From NCBI RefSeq assembly GCF_022549785.1, contig NZ_JAKZGO010000022.1, positions 1-59,228 on the forward strand: a DNA stretch of 59,228 bases, written 5' to 3'. This DNA comes from Belliella alkalica. GTDB lineage: Bacteria; Bacteroidota; Bacteroidia; Cytophagales; Cyclobacteriaceae. The translations under genes and the position numbers were made by a program. This document shows positions 37,141-46,525 of the stretch, one piece after another (the first letter of the stretch is position 1; every line of letters starts with the position of its first letter). The notes under the pieces are model-generated. The model was not told the DNA's origin, made no database searches, and was given only the letters and a program-made list of their open reading frames with translations.

Positions 37141-40100
37141 ATGGAAAACTTTACTAAATTAAAAAGTATCGTTGCCATAGGACTGATGCTTACCTTTCAT
37201 TTTGGAAGTTCACAGACCTATGCCTCGATCATGTTGGATGACTCCAGATCTTCGGATGGAGTAGTAGAAGCAAGGGCTGTTAGCTCCATGGATAAGACTA
37301 TAAGTGGGACTGTATATTCTACGGAAGATGGACTTACCATGCCTGGTGTGAGTGTAGTACTGAAAGGTACCACTAGAGGAACAGCTACGGATATAGATGG
37401 TTCATTTACCCTGGAAGTCCCTGACAATGGAGGTACTTTGGTGTTCAGTTTTGTTGGGTTTGAAACACAGGAGGTTGCCGTTGCAAACCAATCTGTATTT
37501 GAAATCAAACTAAAGCCGGATATTACCTCCATGAATGAAGTGGTAGTGGTAGGTTACGGAACTATGAGGAAAGGAGATGTCACAAGTTCCATCGGAGGTG
37601 TAAAAGAGGAAGACTTCGTCAAAGGTGCAGTTAGGGATGCTGCGCAGCTAATTCAGGGAAAAGTAGCAGGCTTTCGAGTGACCACACCTAGTGGAGATCC
37701 AGCAGCAGGCACAGAGATTAATCTACGAGGTTTAAATTCTATCAATGGTACAAATCAACCCCTGATATTGATTGATGGGATTCCGGGAACTATGAACACT
37801 GTTGCACCAGAGGATATTGAGTCTATTGATGTTTTGAAAGATGGATCTGCAGCAGCAATCTATGGAACCAGGGCAACAGGAGGTGTCGTCTTGATTACTA
37901 CCAGAAAAAATAGTGAAGGTAGAAATACAGTCAACTACAATAACTATATGAGTGTACAGACCATCCAAAGGAGACCACAGCTTTTGACAGGAGATGACTA
38001 CAGAAGATTGATTGCAGAAGAAGGAATTGCTTACACAGATTATGGGGGAAATACGGATTGGATAGGAGAGATGCTTCAGACGCCAATAAGCCACAACCAC
38101 AATCTGACATTTTTTGGAGGTAACAGCACTACAAATTTCACTGGATCAATTAATTATAGAGATTGGGATGGTATCTTCAAAAGAACCGGTCAGGAAAGGC
38201 TTACAGTTAGGGCAGATTTAAACCATAGTATGTTTGGTGACAAACTTCGAGCTAACGTTCAAGTAATCAATAGGGTTATAAAAGCCGCTAGGGGAGGTGC
38301 TGATGGCTATGCATTTAGGCAAGCTATGATCAGAAATCCTACTGACAGGGTTCGTGATGAGCAAGGAAACTGGCAAGAAAGGGATGGGTATTTTTATGAA
38401 AACCCTATTTCTAGAATATATGAATACTCTTCAGAATCTAGAAACAACGAGATGCGAATGAGCGGATCATTAAGTTACAACCCTATTGATGATTTGGATC
38501 TGAAACTTCTTGTTTCCAATGTGCAGAACAACAATATTTTTGGTGGAGCTACCACTTTCAGTCATACCGACACTTGGCTTAACAACAGGAACAGTTCTGC
38601 AAATAGATCAACGAATGCCTACAATGAAAATCTGGTAGAATTGACTGGAAATTATAGTAAGTCTATCGGTAAAAATTATTTCACTGTTCTTGGAGGATAT
38701 AGTTGGCAAGATGCAGTTTATGAAGCATTTGAAGCAAGCAACTGGAACTTCCCGACTGACCTTTATACATGGAATAATCTAGGCGCAGGAGCAGCACTGG
38801 CCAATGGTCAAGCTGCTATGGGAAGTACCAAAAATAAATGGCAGTTGGCTGGATTCTTTGGAAGGTTTACTTACAATTTTGACGATAAATACCTTTTGAT
38901 GGCCAGTGTTAGAAGAGAAGGTTCTTCACGGTTTGGAGCCAATTACCAATGGGGTACTTTTCCTGCCGCTTCCGTAGGCTGGAGAATCAGCAATGAACCT
39001 TTCCTTAAAGGGGTTAGAAACGTGGATGAAATCAAAGTTAGGGCAGGATATGGAGTAACAGGGACAATTGCAGGTAATCCATATTTGTCTCAAATTAGTT
39101 ACAATTTCGATAGAGGACAGGGAGCATATGTTGGCGGGAATTGGGTTCAGGGATTTATACCTACCAGAAATTTCAATCCAGACCTGAGATGGGAAAGAAA
39201 ACTAGAATACAACGTAGGGGTAGATTTCAGCTTTTTTCAAGACAGAATTAGCGGAGCAATTGATTTCTACCGAAGAAATGTCAATGACCTTCTTTACAAT
39301 TTCCCTGTTCCAGTACCTCCCTATCTCACAGGTAATATCATGCTGAATGCAGGAACTATGCGGAATGAAGGGATGGAGTTTTTGCTGAATTTTACACCGA
39401 TCAAAAAAGGAGATTTTGTCTGGAATTCTAACTTCACCTATTCGACCAATAGGAACAAGCTTGTAAACCTTTCCAATGAACAATTTGATGTGTCGAGGGA
39501 ATTCTTCAATGCTGGAGGTACAGGAGAGCCAATACAGGATTACACCCATCGTGTGGAGGTCGGAGGCCCGATTGGACAGTTCTTCGTTTGGAAATCTGTT
39601 GGGGTCAATGAAGATGGGCTTTGGTTGATTGAAAACCAGGAAGGTGAGGTAATCCCGATTACAGATGCAGTTCCGGAAGACAGACAGTTTTATGGAAACG
39701 GGATTCCAAAGCACATTATAGGATTCAATAATTCTTTTACCTACAAAAGGTTTGATCTTGAAGTGAATATGAGAGGGGCTTTTGGACATGATATTCTGAA
39801 TTTTCAGCGAATGTTTTATGAAAACCCTAAAAACATTGCCTACAATATGCTCAATACGGCCTATGATCCAGTTTATGGCCAAAGACTTAATTCTGACTTG
39901 GCTTATGTCAGTCATTACATAGAAAGTGGTGATTATCTCAAATTGGACAACGTGACTTTTGGATATAGTTTTCCAGGAAGGGGGATTATGCAAAATGCAA
40001 GAATCTATGCATCAGGATTAAACTTGTTTGTGCTTACAAAATATCAGGGGATCGATCCCGAAGGTGTTAGTATTTTGGGATTTGCACCAGGAAATGACGA

Positions 40101-40158
40101 AAGAGACAAATACCCAACTACAAGAACATTCACCTTGGGTTTAAACATTTCATTCTAA
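37141..40158 (+). CDS. susC: SusC/RagA-family TonB-dependent outer-membrane transporter
   Basis: The 1005-residue protein has an N-terminal carboxypeptidase-regulatory domain (about 50-135; ISGTVYSTEDGLTMPGVSVV, FVGFETQEV) followed by the plug. Plug features are MNEVVVVGYGTMRKGDVTSS, LRGLNSINGTNQPLILIDG and DIESIDVLKDGSAAAIYGTR. The barrel ends with the terminal-Phe strand TFTLGLNISF. It imports oligosaccharides or glycopeptides across the outer membrane with SusD as lid. The susD start is 12 bases after its stop. There is no extra N-terminal signalling domain for an anti-sigma factor, consistent with AraC rather than ECF control. Confidence 0.95.
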   Translation: MENFTKLKSIVAIGLMLTFHFGSSQTYASIMLDDSRSSDGVVEARAVSSMDKTISGTVYSTEDGLTMPGVSVVLKGTTRGTATDIDGSFTLEVPDNGGTLVFSFVGFETQEVAVANQSVFEIKLKPDITSMNEVVVVGYGTMRKGDVTSSIGGVKEEDFVKGAVRDAAQLIQGKVAGFRVTTPSGDPAAGTEINLRGLNSINGTNQPLILIDGIPGTMNTVAPEDIESIDVLKDGSAAAIYGTRATGGVVLITTRKNSEGRNTVNYNNYMSVQTIQRRPQLLTGDDYRRLIAEEGIAYTDYGGNTDWIGEMLQTPISHNHNLTFFGGNSTTNFTGSINYRDWDGIFKRTGQERLTVRADLNHSMFGDKLRANVQVINRVIKAARGGADGYAFRQAMIRNPTDRVRDEQGNWQERDGYFYENPISRIYEYSSESRNNEMRMSGSLSYNPIDDLDLKLLVSNVQNNNIFGGATTFSHTDTWLNNRNSSANRSTNAYNENLVELTGNYSKSIGKNYFTVLGGYSWQDAVYEAFEASNWNFPTDLYTWNNLGAGAALANGQAAMGSTKNKWQLAGFFGRFTYNFDDKYLLMASVRREGSSRFGANYQWGTFPAASVGWRISNEPFLKGVRNVDEIKVRAGYGVTGTIAGNPYLSQISYNFDRGQGAYVGGNWVQGFIPTRNFNPDLRWERKLEYNVGVDFSFFQDRISGAIDFYRRNVNDLLYNFPVPVPPYLTGNIMLNAGTMRNEGMEFLLNFTPIKKGDFVWNSNFTYSTNRNKLVNLSNEQFDVSREFFNAGGTGEPIQDYTHRVEVGGPIGQFFVWKSVGVNEDGLWLIENQEGEVIPITDAVPEDRQFYGNGIPKHIIGFNNSFTYKRFDLEVNMRGAFGHDILNFQRMFYENPKNIAYNMLNTAYDPVYGQRLNSDLAYVSHYIESGDYLKLDNVTFGYSFPGRGIMQNARIYASGLNLFVLTKYQGIDPEGVSILGFAPGNDERDKYPTTRTFTLGLNISF

Positions 40159-40170
40159 AAGGATCAAATT

Positions 40171-41760
40171 ATGAAAATTATAAATAAAATAATCTTAGGC
40201 TCAGCTTTTTTGGTAAGTATTAGCTTTGCTTTGCAATCCTGTTTAAACCTGAATGAGGAAGTTTATTCGGAAGTATTGGCAGAAAATTTCAGGCCAGGTG
40301 AGCGGGATATTCCAGCGATTATCGCACCTGTTTATGGTTCTTTGAGAGCATTGATGATGGGTTGGCAAGGACATTTTGACGTACAAGAAGAATCTGCAGA
40401 TGTTATCGTAACACCTGCTAGGCCAAATGGATGGTATGATGGGGGCACTTATGTCAGAATGCATCAGCATACCTGGACTCCACTTCAGTGGCAGCCGACC
40501 AATTTGTGGAATAGTTCCTACAGAAGTGTGACTACTGCAAACAGGGTGATTTCACAGATTGAAGATGGGGAGATCCAAATTTCTGAGGGAAGAGAAGAGG
40601 TAATAGCTGAACTCAAAGGGGTGCGTGCTTTTGCATATTATCTACTGCTTGACAATCATGGTAATGTGCCAATTGTAACTGATTTTAGGGATGTAAGTCT
40701 TCCTGAGCAAAGTGATAGAACAACCTTGTACAACTTCATCATCGAAGAAATCGAGAATGTGTTACCTTCCTTAAGTCAGGACGCAAATAGTACTTATGGA
40801 CAAATGAACTATTGGGTCGCAAAAACTCTCCTCGCGAAAATTTACCTTAACGCTGAGGTCTATACAGGTACTCCGCAATGGCAAAAAGTCATTGAGGTAT
40901 GTGATGAAATCATAGCTGGAGGAGTCTATTCTTTGGACCCAGTATATTCCGATGTATTTCATTGGGAAAATCAAAACAACCAAGAAATCATTTTTGCGAT
41001 TCCTTATGATGAGATTTTTGGACAAGGAAATACAGTTCATATGAAGACTTTGGATCCGCTAAGTAGGTTTGTCTATGGAATGCAGGCTGGTCCTTGGGGA
41101 GGAAATTGTGCAGTACCACAGTTTATAGATAGCTATGATGAAGAAGATGGAAGGCTTTACGATACTTGGATTCAGGGACCTCAGCGCCATGCAAACACGG
41201 GAGAAGTGGTCATTACTTATAGAAAAGAAGTGCCAAGTATTGCAGCCACAGCGTCCAATGATGGTTATAGAATCGGTAAATACCAAATTAAGCCAAGTGC
41301 TACCGGTAGTTTGGATAATGATTTTCCGTTTTTCAGATATGCCGATGTATTGATGATGAAAGCAGAAGCTTTGCTTAGAACTGGAAATGGATCAGAAGCT
41401 GCAAGTTTGGTGTCCGAGGTAAGGACAAGAGCTTTTGCCAATTCCAACCCAGCAAAAGCAACTGTTTCGGCCGCTGTATTGGAAGGTAACAGCAGGTACC
41501 AGTATGGTTATCAAAATTTGGATGGAAGTATTGACTTAGATTCAGGAGTGATCCCTTTTGGAGGATTCTTGGATGAACTAGGTTGGGAGTTTGCAGCCGA
41601 AGCGCATAGAAGACAAGATCTTATCCGTTTTGGAGTGTTCCAAACCAAGAGTTGGTTCAATCATCGACCGCATCCACAGGCACAGGATAAAATTATTTTC
41701 CCAATACCGGAGACTGAGATCAACAACAATCCAAATCTCGTACAAAACCCGAGTTATTGA
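40171..41760 (+). CDS. susD: SusD/RagB-family surface glycan-binding lipoprotein
   Basis: A lipoprotein signal (ISFALQSC, Cys24) is followed by the SusD fold: TPR-like helices (YRSVTTANRVISQIEDGE, ELKGVRAFAYYLLLDNHGNV, VAKTLLAKIYLNAEVY) and the conserved C-terminal FRYADVLMMKAEALLRTGN, then FAAEAHRRQDLIRFG and a final IFPIPETEINNNPNLVQNP. It acts as the hinged lid of the SusC channel and binds ligand. It is the last gene of the susCD unit; a strong terminator follows. Confidence 0.95.
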   Translation: MKIINKIILGSAFLVSISFALQSCLNLNEEVYSEVLAENFRPGERDIPAIIAPVYGSLRALMMGWQGHFDVQEESADVIVTPARPNGWYDGGTYVRMHQHTWTPLQWQPTNLWNSSYRSVTTANRVISQIEDGEIQISEGREEVIAELKGVRAFAYYLLLDNHGNVPIVTDFRDVSLPEQSDRTTLYNFIIEEIENVLPSLSQDANSTYGQMNYWVAKTLLAKIYLNAEVYTGTPQWQKVIEVCDEIIAGGVYSLDPVYSDVFHWENQNNQEIIFAIPYDEIFGQGNTVHMKTLDPLSRFVYGMQAGPWGGNCAVPQFIDSYDEEDGRLYDTWIQGPQRHANTGEVVITYRKEVPSIAATASNDGYRIGKYQIKPSATGSLDNDFPFFRYADVLMMKAEALLRTGNGSEAASLVSEVRTRAFANSNPAKATVSAAVLEGNSRYQYGYQNLDGSIDLDSGVIPFGGFLDELGWEFAAEAHRRQDLIRFGVFQTKSWFNHRPHPQAQDKIIFPIPETEINNNPNLVQNPSY

Positions 41761-41786
41761 TTATTTTTGGTTTAATATTGATAAAG

Positions 41787-41819
41787 CTACCATGCAAAAT
41801 TATCGCATGGTAGTTTTTT
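41787..41819 (+). terminator. Terminator of the susCD unit
   Basis: ctaccatgc and gcatggtag pair perfectly around 9 bases, followed by a T7 tract, 27 bases after the susD stop. The rest of the gap up to repeat B (42070) shows no gene. Confidence 0.85.
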
Positions 41820-42069
41820 AGTCAATTAGTTAATTGGCTTTACCAAACTTACTGATTTTTGGTTAATGGCCTCATTTTATGCCCACTATGAGTCTGTGTT
41901 CATTCCTTTTAAGAGAATCTTGAAAATTCCAAAACTTTTCATTTCTAGGTTGAAATTCTAGCGAGACTCATTTATTTTTAAAAATGTCTTATTTCAGACA
42001 ATAATTGGTCTTGAGACTATTCTTGATATTTTTTAACTTTTAAAATAATCCAACAGCCACTTGCGAACC

Positions 42070-42215
42070 GATCAGTTTTACTTTCTATTCAATTCCTCAG
42101 CAATTTAGGATATCATCCCCCACACATGGCAAGAGGAAACGGAATAAAAAGTAAGCGCAGCGTCACGGCTTTATGCCGTTTCCTCTTGCATTCAATAGCA
42201 GCTGAATCCTGGAGA
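42070..42215 (+). repeat. 146-bp repeat, copy B, with perfect 14-bp palindrome arms
   Basis: This is a direct repeat of 20591-20736 in its flanks, but its 47-base core (42136-42182) is in the opposite orientation. Here gcaagaggaaacgg and ccgtttcctcttgc pair perfectly, while copy A has two mismatches in the same arms. A short open frame starting MARGNGIK runs through it; the matching frame in copy A starts MARGYGIK. Both look like by-products of the repeat. Confidence 0.9.
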
Positions 42216-42253
42216 TGCTTCATAATTAAATCTTAAAACTAAAAGAAGAAATC

Positions 42254-42778
42254 ATGAAGACTATTGCGAAAAAACAAAGGAAGGATGTTTATCAGATGGT
42301 GACCGATCTGATCATTGAAAAGCTTGAAAATGGGATTGTCCCTTGGAGACAGGTGTGGGAAGGAGGGGAGATCCCTGCAAACTACCTGACCAAGAAATGC
42401 TATAATGGAATCAATATGTGTATCCTGATATCAGCGCAGTGTAGAAAACCGTATTTTATGACTTTCAAGCAGGCACAAAGTTTGGGAGGTTCGATAAGAA
42501 AAGGATCAAAGGGACTCCCTGTATGTTATTGGGGTTTCAGCTACCTTGACCAGAAGAGTGGCAGGAAGCTGATGGAGGAAGAAGTCAAAAAAATGCATCC
42601 TTCTAAAATCACGAAGGTTGGTTTCTTGAAATATTACACTGTATTCAATATTGAATATGTTGAAGAGATTGGTTATGAGATTCCGGAAACTGGGATTTTG
42701 GAAAATACTGAACCGATTGAAAGGTGTGAACATAATAAAGTTTCTGGAAAAACTGAATTTTCCTACAGTTTACAATAA
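42254..42778 (+). CDS. ArdC-like antirestriction protein, truncated
   Basis: The N-terminal ArdC domain is clear (IIEKLENGIVPWRQVWEGGE, NYLTKKCYNGINMCILI, YFMTFKQAQSLGGSIRKGSK, YTVFNIEYVE). Family members are near 300 residues and carry a C-terminal zincin-like domain with HExxH. This frame ends at residue 174 in unrelated sequence after TEPIERCEHNK, so the metallopeptidase part is missing. ArdC proteins protect incoming conjugative DNA. The gene belongs with a mobilization module but is 21 kb away from the mob operon, next to repeat B. Confidence 0.75.
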   Translation: MKTIAKKQRKDVYQMVTDLIIEKLENGIVPWRQVWEGGEIPANYLTKKCYNGINMCILISAQCRKPYFMTFKQAQSLGGSIRKGSKGLPVCYWGFSYLDQKSGRKLMEEEVKKMHPSKITKVGFLKYYTVFNIEYVEEIGYEIPETGILENTEPIERCEHNKVSGKTEFSYSLQ

Positions 42779-42868
42779 TCTCCAAGTTGATAGATTGTTT
42801 AGTCCATTGTTTGAAAGGAAGTGGATATTCATATATCCCTTTCAGCAATTCATAGAATGAAAATTTTA

Positions 42869-43450
42869 TTAGCGCATGTGTTTAGGCTTTAGCCTTTGTC
42901 CGGCACTTTCAACAATTTCAGAAATCCGCTTTTGTCTTGTTTCAACAGTCTTGGCAAATACAAGCCAAGCCAACATAACCTTCTTTATAGATTTGCTCAA
43001 ACCCAAAAAGAAATTATAGGCTTCAGGATTGCCTAACAATGCCGACTTCAAGTCTTGTGGAATAATCAATTCTTCAACTTCATCCAAAATTGTCCAGGAA
43101 CCATTTAGCTTTGCAGTTTTTATTGTAGCAGTGCCTGCTTCTGTCATTAACCCCAGTTCAGTAAGTTTTTCAACTTTTTCTTTATTGATTTTCGACCAGG
43201 TACTTTTAGGTTTTCTTTTGCTGAAAAATTGATGTGCTGTATTATCATCTATTTTTACTTTCTTACTGTCAATCCAGCCAAAGCATAAAGCCATATCAAC
43301 AGCTTCACTCCACGAGATTGACTTTAATCCTGATTTTTTGTTATGAAAGACAAGCCAAACAGCTTGTTTTGAAAGATGGTTTTTTTCTAACCACCGTCTC
43401 CAAGCAGATTGGCTTTTTGGATAAAATATTTCTATTTCCTTTTTCTCCAT
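42869..43450 (-). CDS. YdeI/OmpD-associated family protein
   Basis: The 193-residue protein matches the YdeI family: an N-terminal domain with FYPKSQSAWRRWLEKNHLSK, VWLVFHNKKSG, SWSEAVDMALCFGWIDS and RKPKSTWSKINKEKVEKL, and the C-terminal helical domain with IPQDLKSALLGNPEAYNFF followed by a RQKRISEIVESA-like stretch. Relatives have been linked to resistance to antimicrobial peptides and bacteriocins, but the mechanism is not established. It is complete and isolated. Confidence 0.85.
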   Translation of the reverse strand: MEKKEIEIFYPKSQSAWRRWLEKNHLSKQAVWLVFHNKKSGLKSISWSEAVDMALCFGWIDSKKVKIDDNTAHQFFSKRKPKSTWSKINKEKVEKLTELGLMTEAGTATIKTAKLNGSWTILDEVEELIIPQDLKSALLGNPEAYNFFLGLSKSIKKVMLAWLVFAKTVETRQKRISEIVESAGQRLKPKHMR

Positions 43451-43495
43451 TTTATTGTTTTTAAAGTTACATAACTGATTGTCATCATGTAATTT

Positions 43496-45139
43496 CTATT
43501 TCTCCAAGACCAACATTTCAGCCTTATCAAGTACCTCATCTCTACTTTCAATAGCTCCTTCAAGACTTTGCCTGACTTCATGGTCAATCGGAAGACCCTT
43601 TCTTTGAATAGGAGTCGTATCAGGTAAGAAAATGCCACTGCTTGTAAAATATGACTGGAATCCACCAACAAATTCAATGGGGATCATGACTCCACCGGCA
43701 CCTCCGGTTTGGCTCCCAACAGTAGTGACATTGTACCCATTTTGAATATGTAAGGCAGTAAATTCGGCACGGCTTTGAGTATATTCATCAACAAGCAAAA
43801 TCACTTTCCCTTTGTACTTCGAGACTTTGGTGGTTGCTTTTTGATCCGAAACTATAAACTTTCCTGGATATTTGAAGTCTGGTTTAATTACCTTGGTGAT
43901 GACTTCGTTTCTAGCCCCCAAAAAATTTTTGAAATGGTTTCCGAAAAATTCTTGCGGATAATTACGCAAATCAATGATTATCCCTACTGTATTTTCCAAA
44001 CTATCAAAAGCATGCATTAATTCCTTCCCGTCAATTCCTTTAAGGTTGATATATCCAATATTGTCTTGGAAAATTTCCCAATCCTTTTGGTTTGGCTTGG
44101 AAATGAATTCATCTCTTTGATATCTACCTAATTTACGAGTTTTGGTGATACCTTTTCTTTCAATCTCAACTTCAACACTGTCTGAAGAGCTTGGATAAAT
44201 TTTTCCAAATGCATATTTGAGTTTTGTGCTGTAATTTGATCCATTGATATACCTTAAGTTTTCCCTTAAGATTTCAGAAACTGTTATCCCTTCAATCTTG
44301 CTGATGATGTCTCCAACTTCAAGATCATTTGCAGCTGCCAAATCCTTATTATAAAAACCTGTTAAGACGATTTTGTTATCGATAATCTTAAAAGCTGCCG
44401 GGATCAAGCCAAGTCCAAAATGCTGATTGATCAATTCAGTTGAAAAATATCCGTGACTATCATCGATTTTAACGACAAGCTCAAGCATAGCCAAGTGAAA
44501 ATCAAGTTCGGAAGTTGGATCATTAAACTTGGGGATCATTTCCAAAAGTACTTTATCCCATTTTGTATCGATTAGGTACTTGTGCGGATAATAATATTCA
44601 ATAGTATTCCAATACCTGATCAATGACAAAATCCGCATCGACTTTACTGTCCAATCAAAATTTTCATAAGATTTTTCATTGCTAATTATAAGGGTAGAAT
44701 TCTTACCTCCATTATTGATGTAATAAGGTTTACCTTGATATCTGTTCCGTTCTATGAATTGAAGCTTTTCACTAAGTGATAAGGTGAAAATGTCAGAGTC
44801 TTTAAACCAAGATAAATCGAGATTTTTTTCGAAATGATCCGTACGAGATTCCATTTGACAATTTTTGCAAATTTTGATATTTCCTAAGGATTCAATCCAA
44901 GCCATAATGATGTCAGAATATTCTTCTTTGGTTTCCGCATTGTATACAAGGGGTAGAAGATCCAAAAGTTGCCTGTCCCAGTCAAACTTTCCCTTGGCAA
45001 CGGTAGGGTGGTAGTATTTCAAAAACCCCCAGACTTTGGCCGTTGCAGCAAGTTTTTCAGTTTCGGAAATACCTTTTCTTGCAAAGGCAGTACCAAAAGA
45101 CAAAATAGAACACAGTAAAACAAGAAGTATGGTTTTCAT
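43496..45139 (-). CDS. S41-family (C-terminal processing) peptidase
   Basis: The start at 45139 gives a signal peptide (MKTILLVLLCSILSFGTAFA) and 547 residues; the open frame upstream is ignored. An N-terminal helical domain (AATAKVWGFLKYYHPTVAKG) precedes a PDZ-like domain (AANDLEVGDIISKIEGITVS) and the S41 catalytic domain. The latter has GIIIDLRNYP, the Ser in LVDEYTQSRAEFTA and GSQTGGAGGVM. This N-terminal AKVWGFLKYYHP signature defines a Bacteroidota subgroup of S41 proteins of unknown substrate. It acts in the periplasm. Confidence 0.88.
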   Translation of the reverse strand: MKTILLVLLCSILSFGTAFARKGISETEKLAATAKVWGFLKYYHPTVAKGKFDWDRQLLDLLPLVYNAETKEEYSDIIMAWIESLGNIKICKNCQMESRTDHFEKNLDLSWFKDSDIFTLSLSEKLQFIERNRYQGKPYYINNGGKNSTLIISNEKSYENFDWTVKSMRILSLIRYWNTIEYYYPHKYLIDTKWDKVLLEMIPKFNDPTSELDFHLAMLELVVKIDDSHGYFSTELINQHFGLGLIPAAFKIIDNKIVLTGFYNKDLAAANDLEVGDIISKIEGITVSEILRENLRYINGSNYSTKLKYAFGKIYPSSSDSVEVEIERKGITKTRKLGRYQRDEFISKPNQKDWEIFQDNIGYINLKGIDGKELMHAFDSLENTVGIIIDLRNYPQEFFGNHFKNFLGARNEVITKVIKPDFKYPGKFIVSDQKATTKVSKYKGKVILLVDEYTQSRAEFTALHIQNGYNVTTVGSQTGGAGGVMIPIEFVGGFQSYFTSSGIFLPDTTPIQRKGLPIDHEVRQSLEGAIESRDEVLDKAEMLVLEK

Positions 45140-45491
45140 GTAAAAAACTAATTTATAAGCAACCTGGTAATATGTCTTATTGGACTTATTGGAAATTGTG
45201 AATTTAAAATTTTTTAAGCTTTGATTTTCTTTACTCAAATCAAACTTTTCAAACTTAATCAATTCCATTAAATATTTAATTGTCATTTGAAAGTCCTTTA
45301 ATTACGTATATGATTTTTTAACTACAAATAAAGGATACATGTCAATTATCAATAAAAAAACCTTTCAATAAGAAAAAGTGGCTATTTCAAAATTCTCTTT
45401 AAAAATGTATAGCTACCAAATTTCTCTGGAAACCTTTTTCTTGTCTAACTTAAAATTATTGTTTTGATTTTCGGAAAAAAAAGACTAGAGA
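45140..45491. other. Gene-free interval
   Basis: Apart from the upstream region of the S41 peptidase I see no feature here. The open frame that continues upstream of the peptidase start is low-complexity in composition and is not supported as coding. Confidence 0.5.
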
Positions 45492-45731
45492 ATGGTCTTT
45501 AAAGTTTATGATCACAACCTGTCGATGCTCCTTCCACGTATTTTGGAAGACTTTCTTCCCTCAGAGCATCCCGCTCATATAGCCATTACATTTTTAGACA
45601 AGATAATCAATGAACCCATCCTTACGCAATACACTAACCTCGAGAAGACCGTCCATGAAAACAACGGCTTCATGTGGATTTCAGGCATACATCTTCCCGG
45701 TCATAAAACAAAAAGAAGAAAAGCTCCATGA
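45492..45731 (+). pseudogene. Relic of an IS1182-type (DUF772) transposase
   Basis: The first 40 residues (MVFKVYDHNLSMLLPRILED, then FLPSEHPAHIAITFLDKI) match the N-terminus of IS1182-like transposases, which begin with a Y..N/H...LLP..L...P..H segment. Residue composition then jumps to NGFMWISGIHLPGHKTKRRK, which could be a deleted fusion to a more distal part. The catalytic domain is absent. Confidence 0.55.
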
Positions 45732-45884
45732 ATTGATTGGGGTGATTTTTAGAAAGCCATGATAGATTATCGTGTCGATCAGAATTTGTATTAAGGACTT
45801 TTGATATTGGACTAATTGTCAGAGATAGTTTTTTTTGCTTTTCTGATCTCAAATAGTCAAAAATAAGGATCAAGGTAAATATAG

Positions 45885-46265
45885 TTACTTTAGGACATGA
45901 TGTGCTAGCAACCTTTGAACATCATAAACATTGACTGATTTGTTGAATTGTTTTTTTATACTTGGATGTGCTTCGCTGGAAATCCAAATTTTAAGTTCTG
46001 CATCTAAATCAAACGTTCCAGCCGTTTCTATGCTAAATCTGGAAATACTTTTATAAGTTATTGATTTGTATTCTGTCTTACTTCCAGTTACCCCTTGGAC
46101 ATCAATTAGAATAAGTCTTTTGTTCGTAAATATAAAAGTATCTCGAATCAGCTTGAAACCCAATTCTATTTCTTCACCTTCTATCAATAATTGGCCATAC
46201 TTTTTTGTTAATTCCTCTTGGCTTACGGCTCCTGCATTACCAAGTAAAGATGAAAATAATCCCAT
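45885..46265 (-). CDS. Bacterial PH-domain protein
   Basis: The whole 126-residue protein fits the bacterial pleckstrin-homology-like family: GEEIELGFKLIRDTFIFTNK, RLILIDVQGVTGSKTEYKSI and YKSISRFSIETAGTFDLDAE, followed by ELKIWIS and a C-terminal helix (SVNVYDVQRLLAHHVL). There is no signal or membrane segment. Function unknown; such proteins are common single genes. Confidence 0.85.
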   Translation of the reverse strand: MGLFSSLLGNAGAVSQEELTKKYGQLLIEGEEIELGFKLIRDTFIFTNKRLILIDVQGVTGSKTEYKSITYKSISRFSIETAGTFDLDAELKIWISSEAHPSIKKQFNKSVNVYDVQRLLAHHVLK

Positions 46266-46525
46266 ATCGATTTAAGTTTAAATTTATTCCCAATAATTTG
46301 ACTTTTGGGGCAGTACCCGTTTTTTATGGTTTTTAATCCCAATGTTTTATTTCTTTAATGTCATTAGTAACGATCAATTTTGACTAATTTTTTAAAAGCC
46401 TAAATCGTATCATTAATTCTCCCCTAATTAAACAACTTTTGACTGAAATTTATACATAGGTCGCCATTGAAATAAAAAAAGAATATGTTTATATTAGTAA
46501 CATATTAATGTTAATAAAATAAACA

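Noticed and set aside
39202-39993. 263-codon open frame antisense to susC
   Set aside because: It lies wholly inside the barrel-coding part of a clear SusC gene and has no protein family likeness; it is a shadow of biased codon use.
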